DNA of 64,000 nt from Astragalus membranaceus (lineage: Eukaryota; Streptophyta; Magnoliopsida; Fabales; Fabaceae). Position 1 is the first letter of the stretch; the number at the start of each line of letters is the position of its first letter. The translations under genes were made by a program, and so were the position numbers. Of the stretch, positions 1 through 11,717 are shown piece by piece. The DNA is taken from positions 187,907,068-187,971,067 of the forward strand of contig CM076846.1 of assembly GCA_039519185.1 (NCBI GenBank), written 5' to 3'. The notes under the pieces are model-generated. The model searched no databases, was not told where the DNA came from, and was given only the letters and a program-made list of their open reading frames with translations.

Positions 1-836
1 GGTCATGCAAGAATTTAAATTCAAGAAAAGATTAAAGAGCAAAAAGGTTGAATGATTGGAAGACTAAATTAAAGTTTGGTCATGCATTAATTGTAGTCTC
101 ATTTATCCTATAGGTCCACCAATTAATTGCAGTACGGTCGCTGATCAACTAATTGATTATGAACATGCAAAGGGTTGTCAATCCAAATTATGTGATAAAA
201 GCAATAGGATAATATTAATTAAAATAAAATTTAGGAATTCAAAGCATAAATTAAAACATAGAAATGTCTCTAGTCTTGCAAGATCTATCTAGGACCCTAG
301 AAGCGGATTTAGCTAAAGTCATAAAGAACAATAAAATAGAAATTAGAGTCATGAATTACAGAGATCAAAATAACCCGAAAATTAGAGAAATTCTTATTCT
401 GAGTCTCCAGTCTCTTTTTCCTGCTCCAAATCCTCAACTCTCTCCGCGTCAGTGCCGCTGTCTTCTCTGTCCTAATTACTGCATTTTTGGGATCTGTAGT
501 GCGGCTCCCCTTTTGTTATTCACGTTAACTTCTTTTAAAAGCCAAACATAGGGTTCCGTGCATCAATTCTTTTTCCCCAAGTTTGTTGATCACGTCCTTG
601 ATCTCTATTGTTGTGGGCTTCCCTTTCAACTCATGTGCTAGCTTCCTGATAATGGGCTGGATGATGGATAATGGGTTGCATCATGAATGCTTCTTCTTTA
701 GGCCATGGGCCATTTGTAGTGCATTTTCTATTTGAGTTTTGACGGCTCATATATATATAATTTCTAAATTAGACATTTATTATTTTTCACATTTTCTTCT
801 TTTCTATATAATAAAGAGCAAAAATAATCAATAATT
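1..836 (-). mobile_element. Athila-like LTR fragment, inverted
   Basis: Read on the minus strand, this stretch matches the LTRs at 4009-5273 and 13835-15058. Shared blocks include the 'gcatgaccaaac' segment, the block around 'gatcagcgaccgtactgcaatt', the TATATATA run and the 'gctctttatt' block near 820. Similarity is strong over 1-540 and patchy from 550 to 836, so this is a diverged family member. Its 3' portion lies beyond the left edge of the window. No coding capacity is seen. Confidence 0.8.
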
Positions 837-859
837 TATATAATTAGTATATAATTATG

Positions 860-988
860 TATGAAGCTGGACGGATTTACGTACTTCTGTATGTGGAAAA
901 AAAAGCATACGAATTTATGTACTTCTGTAGGTAATTCCGTTTTTACATTTTTTTTAAAAAAATCTTAATTATTTTTTTACTTGTAGTG
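860..988. repeat. Short inverted-motif cluster left of the PMD gene
   Basis: Contains 'acggatttacgtacttctgta', a variant 'acgaatttatgtacttctgta', and 'aggtaattccgttttt'. A matching inverted cluster lies at 17440-17530, just beyond the convergent Mutator-type remnant. The last bases, 'ttacttgtagtg', resemble a CACTA terminus, but no matching left CACTA end was found. I infer a subterminal region of the DNA transposon that carried the PMD gene. The element class is uncertain. Confidence 0.4.
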
Positions 989-1039
989 GCTCGTACCAGA
1001 GGTGCGGATGGTCTAATCATAGACATTAGGAGGCACTCC

Positions 1040-1432
1040 TGTTCCGGAGTGGGCTCAAGGCCCAGTACAGTCCAATAGGCCCAACACGGCCCAACTTGGC
1101 GTGCTCCACAAGATATGGCCAGAGCGCCTGTGCCACTATAAAACCAGCACAAATCCCGAGAATCAGGTACGTTATCTCACCTTGTGAATCCTGCCCGAGC
1201 GTCACACTGACTAGAGCGTCGGAGTGTCATTGCAGGTACCACCCGCGTGCGGCCAAGACCCCAGGTTCCAGCCAGGTCCTCATCGTCCAGGCCAGGTCCT
1301 TCCTCACAGGTCCTTCCATCAGCGACCGAGCCAGGTCCTTCCGTGCGGCCAAGACCCTTGGATCCAGCCAGGTCCTCTACGACCCAGGTCCTCAACGACC
1401 CAGGTCCTTCTATTGGTCAAGGTAAGCTTTCA
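1040..1432 (+). repeat. 5' LTR of TRIM-like element
   Basis: Starts TGTTCCGGAG. A TATAAAA box lies at 1137-1143. The motif 'gagcgtcggagtgtcattg' followed by 'caggtac' at about 1212-1239 recurs in the other Tat-type LTRs of the window. Repeated 'ccaggtcctt' units fill the 3' third. Confidence 0.8.
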
Positions 1433-1499
1433 AGTTTAAGTCAAAATCAGATTCGGGCGTCTTCCACCCGTTTCTGCTCGCCCAAAGTCGGGCGCCCAA

Positions 1500-2405
1500 A
1501 AGTTGGTCGCCCGTGAGCGACCCCGAAGGTCTACCTAGCTCGGGAGACCATAACTTCGTCAATGTTCACCCGATGGGGGCGTGTGAGCATGCGTTGGAAA
1601 GCTGAGAAGTAGAGCTACAACTTTCGTGTTGAAGTCAAAATCAGATTCGGGCGTTCTACACCCCTTTCTGGTCGTTCAAGTGGGGCGCCCGACCTACTTC
1701 GAGCGCCATCGAAGTGGCCCAAGGGTCAGAATGACCCACAATCAAACGTAGGCCGCCGAGCGACCTACATCGGGTGTCACCGCATTGACACACGCGAGTG
1801 CCACCGAGTTGGCCCAAAATAGATCACCGTGTTGATCAAATCGAACGTAGGATCCCGAGCGACCTACAACGAGTGTCATCGAATGGCCCCAAGGTCCCGA
1901 GCGGCCTACTAAGAGTGCCATCGAATGGCCCAAAGCAAGCGCCATCTAATGGCCCAAGCAAAGTGAGTGGCCGCGACCACGTTCCAATAGGAGTGGCAAC
2001 GACCACGTCCCATCATGAGTGGCAGCGACCACATCCCAGTGTGAATGGCAGCGACCACGTTCCCATACGAGTGGCAGCGACCACACCCCCAACGGTTTAC
2101 GCTAAGTCGCTCCCTGTAGGTCGGCCGAGCGAGGCTAGACGGGGGCAACGATATTATGCCTCGAATAGGCTGCGCTAAGTCGCTCCCGGTAGGTCGGCCG
2201 TGCATGACTCCACAGGGGCAGCGACCCCTGGATAGGTTTTGGTCCCGAGCGACCCAGTGCCTAGACTTCAAGCCAGACCGTGACTTGGTGTGGCGGCGAC
2301 CACACACCTCAAGAGATGGAGACCGAGTGCACAATGCAACCCGGCCGCTTACGGCATTACTCGGGGTCAACGACTCAAGCCTCAGCCCGCCCGCTGGCGA
2401 CCTAG
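1500..2405. repeat. GC-rich degenerate tandem repeats inside the TRIM
   Basis: The internal region is built of degenerate short repeats. One unit resembles 'gagcgacctac..cgagtgtcatcgaatggccc' (about 1750-1960). A second, 'gagtggcagcgaccac', recurs about five times at 1970-2080. No credible protein is encoded. Base composition is clearly richer in G+C than the surrounding DNA. Confidence 0.7.
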
Positions 2406-2419
2406 GCTTGGGGGGCAAC

Positions 2420-2810
2420 TGTTCCGGAGTGGGCTCAAGGCCCAGTACAGTCCAATAGGCCCAACACGGCCCAACTTGGCGTGCTCCACAAGATATGGCC
2501 AGAGCGCCTGTGCCACTATAAAACCAGCACAAATCCCGAGAATCAGGTACGTTATCTCACCTTGTGAATCCTGCCCGAGCGTCACACTGACTAGAGCGTC
2601 GGAGTGTCATTGCAGGTACCACCCGCGTGCGGCCAAGACCCCAGGTTCCAGCCAGGTCCTCATCGTCCAGGCCAGGTCCTTCCTCACAGGTCCTTCCATC
2701 AGCGACCGAGCCAGGTCCTTCCGTGCGGCCAAGACCCTTGGTTCCAGCCAGGTCCTCTACGACCCAGGTCCTCAACGACCCAGGTCCTTCTATTGGTCAA
2801 GGTACGATCA
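2420..2810 (+). repeat. 3' LTR of TRIM-like element
   Basis: Direct copy of 1040-1432 at an offset of 1380 bp with one substitution up to base 2804. TATAAAA at 2517-2523. The right boundary was chosen at CA 2809-2810 because the next five bases nearly match the left flank and the PMD frame then continues. Confidence 0.75.
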
Positions 2811-4008
2811 ACTCTGTTATGCGAGGCATGTCGTCACATTCTGCCGGACGTGGTGAACCGGAAGAAACTTCGGTGAGTACACGGACTCGCATCAAAGAAG
2901 CCGGACATGCGTCTAACCGACATAGACGCGCCCAGAGACGAGAGCAGCCTATGGAGGATGAGGAGCAGGCTGCTCAGGAGTATCAGCAGCACCTGGAGGA
3001 GGATGAGGAGCAGTACCAGTCAGAGCACCTTCATCAGTCGAAGCCGGAGTACCAGCAGCAGTACTAGAATCACATGGAGGAGGATGAGGAGCAGTACCAG
3101 CATGATGAGGATGTCGATAAGAATCATGCTCGGATAGGACCTATGGATGGTTCTTTTCAGCTCTGACCACAGTTGATCATGAGCTGCTATATGCTTTTGT
3201 AGAGAGATGGCACCCGGAGACATCGTCATTTCACCTACCATTTGGTGAAATGACGATTACTTTGGATGATGTGTCATGTCTGCTTCATCTCCCATTGACT
3301 GACAGATATTATAGATCCCCCCCAACTCTGTTAGTATTGATGATGCCATTCAGCTGGCTGTGGATTATCTGGGGGTGACTTTTGCTGAGGCTACAGAGGA
3401 GACTATTGCCAGCATGGGGGCATATTTCAGGTTTGAGTGGCTACTGGAGGTCTGCAAGCGTCACATTTCACAGGACCAGCGGATTCTTGCTGCCAGGGCA
3501 TTCTTGCTGCTTCTTTTGGGGATGGCTATCTTTACTAGCAATACTGGAACCAGAGTTGAGGCTAAATGGTTGCATTTACTGGAGGGTGTCACCACAGTTA
3601 GCTCATGGGCATGGGGTCCAACAACCTTGGCATTCTTGTATGACCAGTTGAACTTTTCTTGTTTGGAGGATAGCTGTCAGTTAGGGGGGTATGCGACGCG
3701 GTTCATGGTAAGTTTATTTTTTTATTTTTTAACGAGTTTGTTTTTTATTTTTTATATTTTAATTTTAACCATATTGTTTATTTGTTCATTTCAGACATGG
3801 ATCTTTGAGTACTTCCCTCGGATATGTGTGTGGGGTACCACTGGGACCACCACCGGGGCACGATGTGGGTTTTGGAAGAGGAGGAAGACAGATGTTGTGA
3901 AGCTGGAGGAGTACCGTATGAGGATTGATGTTTTGACACCTGCTGATATCATCTGGACACCCTTTGAGGACTATAGACAAGTGAGAGCCTTTGAGCAGAT
4001 CTCATTAT

Positions 4009-4156
4009 TGATAAACTCCAATTTAGTGCACTTTTAGAGATACTTTTGGGTCAAAAAAGAAGTATCTCTAAAAGAAGAAAATAATTTGCTCTTTATTCTG
4101 CAGAAAAGAAGAAAATAAGAAAAAGAATAAGAATCCAAATTAGAGCCACTTAAAAG

Positions 4157-4207
<51 letters not shown>

Positions 4208-5273
4208 CTGGAAATTGAAAGATTTATTGGATTGAAGTTGGGCCAAGAGAGAAGGAAGGCCCAAGTAATGATAATCCACGTGGGCTATTGGAAAGGAAGG
4301 AAAAGTAGAACAAGCCACAACAAATTGATAAACCCTACGCTTCAATTAGAGAAGGAGCCGCAAAAAACAACAACAACACAGTGGCAATACAATAACACAA
4401 AGTTGGGAAAACAGTACCGCCGGCAACGCATAGGGGAGGTTTTTGGGTACCCTTTCTTGACACTGTGAGAGAGCTTTGGAGCAGGAAAAAGAGACTGAAT
4501 ATTCAGAATAAGAATTTCTTTAATTTCCGGGTTATTTTTATCTCTGTAATTCATGACTCTAATTCCTATTTTATTGTTCTTTATGATTTTGGATAGCTAA
4601 ATCCTCTTCTAGGGTCTTAGGTGGATCTTGCATAACTAGAGACCTTTTTATGTTCTAATTTCTGGTTTGAATTCCTGTTTTTATTTTAATTAATATTGTC
4701 CTATTGTTTTTATCACATGATTAGGATTAGCTACCCTTTGCATGTTTATAATCAATTAGTTGATCAGCGACCGTACTGCAATTAGTTGCTGGACCTATAG
4801 GATAATTGGGGCTATAATTAGGGCATGACCAAACCATAATTTAGTCTTCCAATCATTCATCCTTTTTGCTCTTTATGCTTTTCCTGAATTTAAATTCTTG
4901 CATGACCAAACGAGGGTTAATTTAGGAAAAAGAATATTAATCGCGAATGACCAAACGGATTAATAGTTTTAGTAAAGGGATTGGTAATTAAGTAAAATAA
5001 GGGAAATCAGGTAGGATTAGACATAGGGGGAATCGAAGCTTGCAAGTGAAACTGTGATCCTAGGCCTCTCCTCATTTATTAAGTCTAGTATTTTAATTAT
5101 TGTTATTTATTTCTTTTTTATTTGTTCCATTACAATTCAAATATTTGTTCATCTAAATAATAAATAGTCTCGATTAGTTTGGTACTTGCTAATTAATCCC
5201 TGTGGACGCGATAATCTTTTATACTACTTCTGCGGTAGAGTACACTTGTTCTAAGTGTGTTTTTAACGCAACA
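4009..5273 (+). repeat. 5' LTR, Athila-like element
   Basis: 1265 bp, starts TGATAAACTCC and ends ACGCAACA. It carries an expanded (AT)n run at about 4159-4204, which is only a few units long in the 3' LTR, and lacks a short block present at 13876-13918. It shares its family with 1-836. Confidence 0.88.
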
Positions 5274-5279
5274 AGTTTT

Positions 5280-5297
5280 TGGCGCTGTTGCCGGGGA
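5280..5297 (+). other. Primer-binding site, tRNA-Asp type
   Basis: TGGCGCTGTTGCCGGGGA lies a few bases after the 5' LTR. It differs by one base from the sequence typical of Athila-group elements and supports the lineage assignment. Confidence 0.8.
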
Positions 5298-6011
5298 TTA
5301 ATTTGGCAATATTAAACGAAAAAGATTTTTATTGCTTTAGACTTTATTTTATGCTTTAGTTTTAATTTTGTTTTTTTTATCCTACTAAAAAAAATATTAA
5401 AAAAAAACTGCTAATACTTTCCGAAGAGACCGTTGCAGTTCACCTTGTTTTGCAGAGAAAAGTCTAAATCATGGTTAAAACTCTTGGAGACTACATTTGA
5501 GAGGCAGAGGCACAAAGAAATTTAGAGAAGTCATATTGGTATATGTCTCAATGCCAGATTCAAATTTCTCCTCCTCCTTATGATCCTTATTCAGACTATT
5601 GGGATGACTATGAGCCACCTCCTTATTCCTCCCACTGGGATAATTATGAGTCACTACAAGTGCAAGGGCAAGAGGAGGAAAAGTCGGATGTCGATGAGGT
5701 CTTGGCCAAATTTATGCAGTAGACAAATGAAAAATTTGAAAGCTTGGAGGGCCAAATTGGTGCCATGAACAGCGAATTTGGAAGCCTGAAGGCTCAAATC
5801 TCAACTCTCATTGCTTTGTTATCTCAAGAGGCCCAAGAAACTCCTTCACAAACTAAGTCTACCCAAAATGAAGAAGCTGAGCAATATAAAGAAAGTATTC
5901 CTACGAGAGATGAAGGTGTCTCCATGGAATATAATCTGGAGGAAGAAGCTCTCAAGAAAGATGAGGAGACTCCTACTGACACTACAAGAATAAATCAATA
6001 TTGCTACGAAA

Positions 6012-6205
6012 GTTTCCCACGGACAACTACCCGTCGCTAATTTGCGACGGGTTTGCGACGGGAAGTGAATTTATGCGTTGGCGGTAACAATCCCGCTCAT
6101 AATTTGCGACGGGAAGACATTTGCGTCACTAATTTGCGACGGGCAATGATGTTCGTCGCAAACTTGCGACGGACGTTTCGTCGCAAGCCCATCGCAAATG
6201 TTAAA
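6012..6205. repeat. Left subterminal repeats of CACTA
   Basis: About ten copies of 'tttgcgacgg' or its complement 'ccgtcgcaaa' with small changes. They mirror the cluster at 11455-11705. Confidence 0.85.
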
Positions 6206-6324
6206 GTCTAATTTTAAATCACGCAAAGAGTACTCTCTTCTCTCAGAACCGTTTCACTCCTCACTCCTCACTCCTCACGCCCTCCCCTCCTCACTCTCTC
6301 AGACCCCTGACTCAGCCCTCCCCT

Positions 6325-6480
6325 CCTCACGCCTTCGCGTTCTCCGCCCTCCTCACTCCACGCCTTCGCGTTCTCCGCCCTCCTCACTCCACGCCGTTCG
6401 CGTTCTCCGCCCTCCTCACTCCACGCCATTCGCGAACTCGCGTTCTCCGCTCTCCTCACTCCACGCCGTTCGTCTCTACC
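6325..6480. repeat. About 32-bp tandem repeat in CACTA leader
   Basis: Four to five copies of a unit around 'ttcgcgttctccgccctcc' plus 'tcactccacgcc'. The pyrimidine-rich stretch resembles a plant 5' UTR and ends in a candidate splice donor (CCAG/gtaaat near 6482). It may lie at the start of a chimeric transcript. Confidence 0.6.
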
Positions 6481-7008
6481 AGGTAAATCGCCTTCCCTTT
6501 TCCCTTTTCCCTTTTCTTTGATTTCTGTTTTATGATGCATTTTAGGGTTTTAGGGTTTTTGATTTCAGTTTCCTTTTCTTTGATTTCAGTTTCGTTTCTT
6601 CCCTTTTCTTTAATTTCTGTTTTATGATGCGTTTAATCCGATGGCATTCCAGAAGCAACCACTGGCGCCGTCAACCTCCGTCTCAAGATCCCCTCTACCG
6701 CAAGCTCTACCACCATGCCTCTGAAACTCTCAAGGTCAGAGTTTTATGTTCTCTTGAAACCCTTAATCCCTAATCCTGATTTCTCTTGTGATAAATGTTG
6801 ATATTGAATCTGTTGATTTTGAATTTAGGGTTTTATTCATGTGAATCTGTTGACGTTGATATGAATCCGTGGCCAAGCTTTTGGTGGAATGTATTGTGCA
6901 GTGCTCACTGTCAAGTAAGGAATAACGAGGGAATGAATTTTTATTTTCAAGTTCATCTTTGGCTTGTCAGGTTATCTGATTCTGGTTTATATTTGTATTG
7001 TGTTTCAG

Positions 7009-7102
7009 CCAAGCCATCGTCTGTGCTGCAGTATTTCGCATCTTTGGGCCAGAAGTAGCAGAGCTTCCGTTAGTGGCAACAGTTGCTGATTACCAAGGAC
7101 AG
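7009..7102 (+). pseudogene. Captured exon: PHD-finger/GNAT (IDM1-like) protein fragment
   Basis: An exon flanked by TTTCAG and a GT donor encodes, in one frame, the segment FRIFGPEVAELPLVATVADY followed by QGQ. This resembles the acetyltransferase-like (GNAT) domain of plant PHD-finger nuclear proteins related to IDM1, where an F/GxEVAELPLVAT core is followed by YQGKGYFQ-type residues. Those proteins read histone marks and acetylate histones; this single exon has neither the PHD finger nor the rest of the fold. The assignment is from memory of the family and needs a database search. An upstream exon-like piece near 6651-6734 is not recognised. Confidence 0.55.
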
Positions 7103-7159
7103 GTTGTTTGATTTTCTTTTTGCTAAATGTACTTTACTGTCTTTTAAATTTTATTAATT

Positions 7160-7290
7160 ATTGACAACAAAATGCAGCTTAGTTGGTAAGACATTTCACC
7201 TACACCTAAATAGTTGTGGGTTCAAGTCGTAGAGGGGGAAGTGGAGAACACTATTGATCCCTTTGAAAAACAAATAAAATAAATATACAA
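7160..7290 (+). mobile_element. tRNA-derived SINE-like insertion
   Basis: 'gcttagttggtaag' resembles a pol III A box and 'gggttcaagtcg' a B box about 40 bp later, the layout of a tRNA-related SINE head. It lies in an intronic part of the captured DNA. Ends are not clear. Confidence 0.5.
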
Positions 7291-7360
7291 TTTTTTATTA
7301 GTTTAGTTATTAAAGATTTTATGAATGTCATCATAAATTAAATGACTATTGACTTATTGA

Positions 7361-7556
<196 letters not shown>

Positions 7557-7676
7557 CACTGGCAGTTTTGTTTACAAAACATTGCATTTTATGTGCATGT
7601 TACTTATAATTTGATTCTTGAATCACTGGATGCCATTACAATTTTCCCCATGCTAATTGCTTATATTCATGCTCAG

Positions 7677-9261
7677 GGTGAGAGGCACACTTCATACCGA
7701 ATGCTCCGTGCCGTGAAGAATCGGTTTGGGTCCACTGATGAGGTATATGCTACAACCATTGTCTGTTACTAGCAGTGGTCCTGATAATAACTACTTTGTT
7801 TCTAGCAGGACTTCTGAAAAACTGTCTGTCTGCAGTGGTCCTTATATCTTGCACGGTGTGTACTAGCATTGATGTCTTGCTCTTTTCTTTTAGTCTATGT
7901 CTGTGTTAGAGACCAAGAACAGAAACGTATGAGCGTGACTGTAGTATTTACTAAGCAATTGCCTTGCACAATTTCCTTCCCGCCCATTCTAAAGCAAACT
8001 AGCAAAATCTTAGACCAGTCCATCACTAGGGCCTGTAACCTCCTTGTAACTAACTGTATGTTAGTATCTTTCGGTGGTGCTTGACAATTTTGAGAATGTG
8101 GATATATCTACCTATGCACCTCTTCTTAGTTCTGACATATATGGCATGAAGTTTAAATCGTTGTAGTATGCATTGTGATGTGTCATTTGATCTGATGTGT
8201 GCAGGACTGAAATTTTGACAATGCATTTATTTTATAAGGATTTTACATGTCAATTTTTTTAAGTTTAACTAAGAATCGATTTTTATGTATTATCTATGTC
8301 AATTTATTAACAGTATTTAGGCTTCTATTTTTCCCCCTTTAATCACGCTGATCTGAGAAATTTGTTGTTTGATCTGTGTTTTCATTGATTCATCCTTTCA
8401 GCTTGGAGTTTTTGAGATGTCACAATCAGGATTCCGGGCTGTTTCAAATGCCACTGAAATGTTTCTCACTGAACAAGACCCCGATTCAGATGTTTTAGTT
8501 GGGTTAGCTTTTACTGTAATAATGGATGGTTCAAGAACTTTCATAATTGAAATACAGGTAATTTTTTTATTATAATTGATTCATAAATAAAGGTGATTAT
8601 CTTTGCTGCATGGTTAGAGTTGTTGCAGTGTGATCATAGGTGTGAGTGAGTAGTGAAATCAGCCTCTTGCAAATGTAAGGCAAGGCTGCTTGTAAAGTAA
8701 TAGACCCTCAATGGGTTTGTCTCTTCCATGATGCTAGTCGCTCACGGGACATGCTCTCTAATATTATCTATTATTAAAAATGAAAACTCATGAATATGAC
8801 ATCCGCAGATCTGCTACATTATTTGAAAGAGATTATTTAGAGATTATAATTGATTCATCTTTATTATTTATATCCAAGTTCCTTTAAAAGAGATTATTTA
8901 GATTAGTTTTCATTTTTATTTTGCAGGCACTTTGCCTTTCAAATTCCCCGGTACAAGGACCAACTTCAAGAGTAGTTAATGGAATTGATTTAAATAGAGC
9001 CAATATGATCAAATGTGTAAGTTATTGCTGATGATTATTACAATCTTTCCTTGCTTTCACAGAGTTGTACAATATGGTCAATATTTCTCTCCTTTATCTT
9101 AACGCGAAAATGAATAAAAGGAATACCCGGGGGTGTGATATTTATTTTCTTGTTTAAAATATAATCTGCTTCATTGAAGTTTGTTCAGTTGTGCTGCATT
9201 GATCATTCTCCTGTTCTGTAAACTATAGGTTCTTGCAAAGCAGGCTGGTCTTCATCTCCAG
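7677..9261 (+). pseudogene. RADA: Captured RADA (RadA/Sms-like DNA repair) gene fragment, four exons
   Basis: Four exons with GT-AG borders (7677-7742, 8402-8557, 8927-9016, 9229-9261) are each a whole number of codons and together give 115 open codons. The protein matches the C-terminal Lon-protease-like domain of RadA/Sms: RAVKNRFGST, LGVFEMSQSG, VSNATEMFL and FIIEIQAL are diagnostic. In plants RADA is an organelle-targeted branch-migration factor for recombination. The zinc finger and RecA-like ATPase are absent, so no activity is expected. The open frame and intact introns suggest recent capture or little time to decay. An Au-like SINE lies in its second intron. Confidence 0.85.
8605..8755 (+). 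mobile_element. Au-like SINE
   Basis: 'tggttagagttgttgcagtg', 'cagcctcttgcaaatg', 'taaggctgc'-like and 'atagaccctcaatgg' blocks appear in the order typical of the plant Au SINE family. The middle B-box part is degraded. It sits in the intron between the second and third RADA exons. Confidence 0.7.
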
Positions 9262-9620
9262 GTAAATGTGCTGATTAATTGACTTGAACTCGACAATAAC
9301 AATTTTAACTTCTGTCGTGTCTTTCTAATCTGCACAGGTTCATTTTGAATTTACAGCAAAAATTGTGTGAAAGTTCACTGTGTGACTTGTGTTAGCATGG
9401 GAAATCCTCACAGAGCAATGTGCTGTGAATCTGCCTCCTCACAGAGCAATGTGCTGTGAATCTGAATCTCTAACCTCAGCTGGTTTCGGTTTTGCTATTT
9501 AACATTTTATTCTTTGTACTGCACAGTGCAATTTGTGTGCATCGTATGTGATTTTGCCTCCTTTTGAGTTTACTGCTTTTTGACTGTGACCCTGATATTA
9601 CATATTTCTGATATTTACAG

Positions 9621-9698
9621 GAGAGGACACCCTGCAGTTGAGTTTGTCTTTTCTGCAACAGAGGAGGCAATCTTTATACATGTCATAGTGTCCTCAAA
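9621..9698 (+). pseudogene. Captured exon, possibly Mediator subunit 13-like
   Basis: After TTTACAG, one frame reads RGHPAVEFVFSATEEAIFIH and on to VIVSSK before a GT. The segment looks like real protein sequence and faintly recalls plant MED13. I am not sure of the family; a protein search is needed. Confidence 0.35.
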
Positions 9699-9989
9699 GT
9701 ATGGTGGTGCTACAATTGTTAGTTGGTCAATAGTTTAGCTTGCATTGAAATACTTATCTCAGGTCCTTTTTATAACCCTTTATGTGTACATTTGATGTAT
9801 GAAGATATCAACAACGACTGAATTCCGTTTTTTCATTTTTTATTCTTTAGCAGTTCTGCCAAATTTAGGGTGTCAAATGGAATTATAGGTCTCCCATATC
9901 ATGTTTCCCAGGGTGTTGCTTTTCCATTTTATATTCTTATGTAGTGGTTTTTTCTTTAGTTTTTTGGGCCATTTCTTCAAATTGTTGTA

Positions 9990-10152
9990 ATTGCCTACTC
10001 ACATGGTGTACTGCTAGATGGTGCTGTAATTGCTGTCAAGCAGCTCTCCTCAAAATCAAAGCAAGGGAACCGTGAATTTGTTAATGAAATAGGCATGATA
10101 TCTGCTTTGCAGCATTCACATCTTGTGAAGCTTTATGGTTGTTGCATTGAAG
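9990..10152 (+). pseudogene. Captured exon: LRR receptor-like kinase fragment
   Basis: One frame encodes [20 protein letters not shown] followed by [29 protein letters not shown], then a GT donor. AVKQL holds the ATP-anchoring lysine (kinase subdomain II) and the conserved glutamate of the C-helix follows in NEIG. The wording is typical of plant LRR-VIII-2 receptor-like kinases (plasma membrane Ser/Thr kinases). The catalytic loop, activation segment, membrane span and LRRs are missing. Confidence 0.8.
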
Positions 10153-10709
10153 GTAATGGGAATTTTTGTTTTGTTTTTATTGTTTATTTGTATCAAAATT
10201 GTGCCTTTTCTAGTTTATATTCAAATGATCTCATAACTTGGGCTCAACTTGGGATTCATGACAAACCGGTAATTGACTTGTGTACCATTTTGTTCTGTTG
10301 AATTTCAATGTGCTATTATTTTAGTTTAATTTAGTATGAATTGTTTGTGAATTTGTTGTTTGTGCTGTCCTTGTTCTTCAATTGCCAGATTCAATTGGTG
10401 AATTTGTTGTTTGTGCTGTCCTTGTTCTTCAAGGTGAACGGATGCTGGGTTTGATCTCACGCTTCATACGCGCCAGAGCACAAAAAGAGTAATTCACTGA
10501 ATGAATTCGGAATTCGGATACTCAAGTTTTACAAAATGTGGCTTTTTTCTTTGTCCCTGACTTAGTGTTGCTATTAATAAAGTGGCCATGATATATTTTT
10601 TTCTTGTCTCTTAATTGTTTCGTGCGATTTTACTTAATTTGTTCTCATGCGTGTCTTGCTTATGCTGTTTTTTTGTTATTTTTTTATGCTCCAATATTAG
10701 GTAGTGATC

Positions 10710-11166
10710 ATTGACTGTTGCCTTGATTGAAGGTAGCAACTTAGCTTCTGTTGATTCTGGTGGGTTCTCTGATCCATATGTGGTGTTTACTTGCAATGGG
10801 AAAACAAGAACCAGTTCGATCAAGTTCCAGAAATCTGATCCTTTATGGAATGGTAAATATCATACCGTCATTTATGATTTTCTGTTTTATAGCTCAAATA
10901 TAAACCTCTTAATCAACTGATCTAATACTTAAACTGTAATTTTTCCCTATGAGTGATCTATATTATTACATGATGATTAATTGATTTTGTTAAGAACACT
11001 CTCTATCTTTGCAGAAATATTTGAGTTTGATGCAATGGACGATCCTCCTTCTGTGCTGGATGTGGAAGTTTATGATTTTGATGGGCCTTTTGATGAAGCT
11101 ACATCTCTTGGGCATGCGGAGATTAATTTTCTAAAAGCAAACATCTCAGATCTTGCTGATACGTAG
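10710..11166 (+). pseudogene. Captured exons: C2 and GRAM domain protein fragment
   Basis: Two exons (about 10710-10852 and 11015-11166) flank a GT-AG intron. They encode a C2 domain: VALIEGSNLA, SGGFSDPYVVF, KFQKSDPLWN, then EIFEFDAMDDPPSVLDVEVYDFDG. The SDPYV aspartate and the DFDG aspartates match Ca2+-binding loops. The wording matches plant C2-GRAM proteins such as the At1g03370 type, which associate with membranes. A stop codon follows DLADT at 11164. The GRAM domain and the rest are not present. Confidence 0.8.
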
Positions 11167-11454
11167 CGAAACATTTCAGATCTAAATGTACATATGATGT
11201 TGTACATGATTGACTACTTTGTTTATCATTGTTTTTTTATCAAATGTATTTACTTAGTGAACGAGTATGCTCACTGAGATATAAAATTAAGAATCTCACT
11301 AGAGTAGTTTTTCTATATGTGTAGCAATGACTCAGGATGCTGGCCTTCTTGTTATACATAGCCAACTGATAATCATCTAAAAAAAATTCTAGTTGAGTGT
11401 GTCTAATTTAATTTTGGAGGTAAAATATATTTTTTTTTTAATTTTTTTTTAAAA

Positions 11455-11717
11455 TTTTCGACGGATTTGCGACGGCTTTTCGACGAAAATTTGTTAGAGT
11501 TTGCGACGAGTTTGCCACGGCAATTTGCGACGGATTTGCGACGGGTTTGCGATGGACAATTTGCGACGGGGAGTTCCGTCGCAAAGTATTTGCGACGAGC
11601 TGTTTTGCGACGACTTTTTGTCCGTCGCAAATGCCGTCGCAAAAGCGAATTTGCCACGGAAAAAAGGCCCATTTGCGACGGAAATTGCCGTCGCAAATGC
11701 GCGATTTTCTTGTAGTG
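11455..11717. repeat. Right subterminal repeats of CACTA
   Basis: More than fifteen copies of 'tttgcgacgg' or its complement in about 250 bp, ending in the terminal repeat TTCTTGTAGTG. Confidence 0.88.

Larger units (their letters stand above)
1040..2810 (+). mobile_element. TRIM-like (Tat-derived) short LTR retrotransposon
   Basis: Two direct LTRs (1040 to about 1432, 2420-2810) flank roughly 1 kb of non-coding DNA. A polypurine tract 'gcttggggggcaac' lies directly before the 3' LTR and closely resembles the one in the Tat element at 50565-50578. The LTRs differ at one position over about 380 bp (A at 1362, T at 2742) but diverge in the last ten or so bases, so the exact LTR end is uncertain. 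Flanks ACTCC (1035-1039) and ACTCT (2811-2815) look like a 5-bp target duplication with one change. No gag or pol is present, so any movement would need enzymes from another element. Confidence 0.75.

Noticed and set aside
973..988. CACTA right terminus 'acttgtagtg' beside the PMD start
   Set aside because: No matching left CACTA end or 3-bp duplication was found upstream; kept only as a remark.
1096..2856. Long open frames across the TRIM element on both strands
   Set aside because: They arise from GC-rich tandem repeats with few stops, differ between frames, and show no protein family pattern.
4159..4206. (AT)n run as a regulatory feature
   Set aside because: It is a variable-length microsatellite within the LTR, short in the sister LTR.
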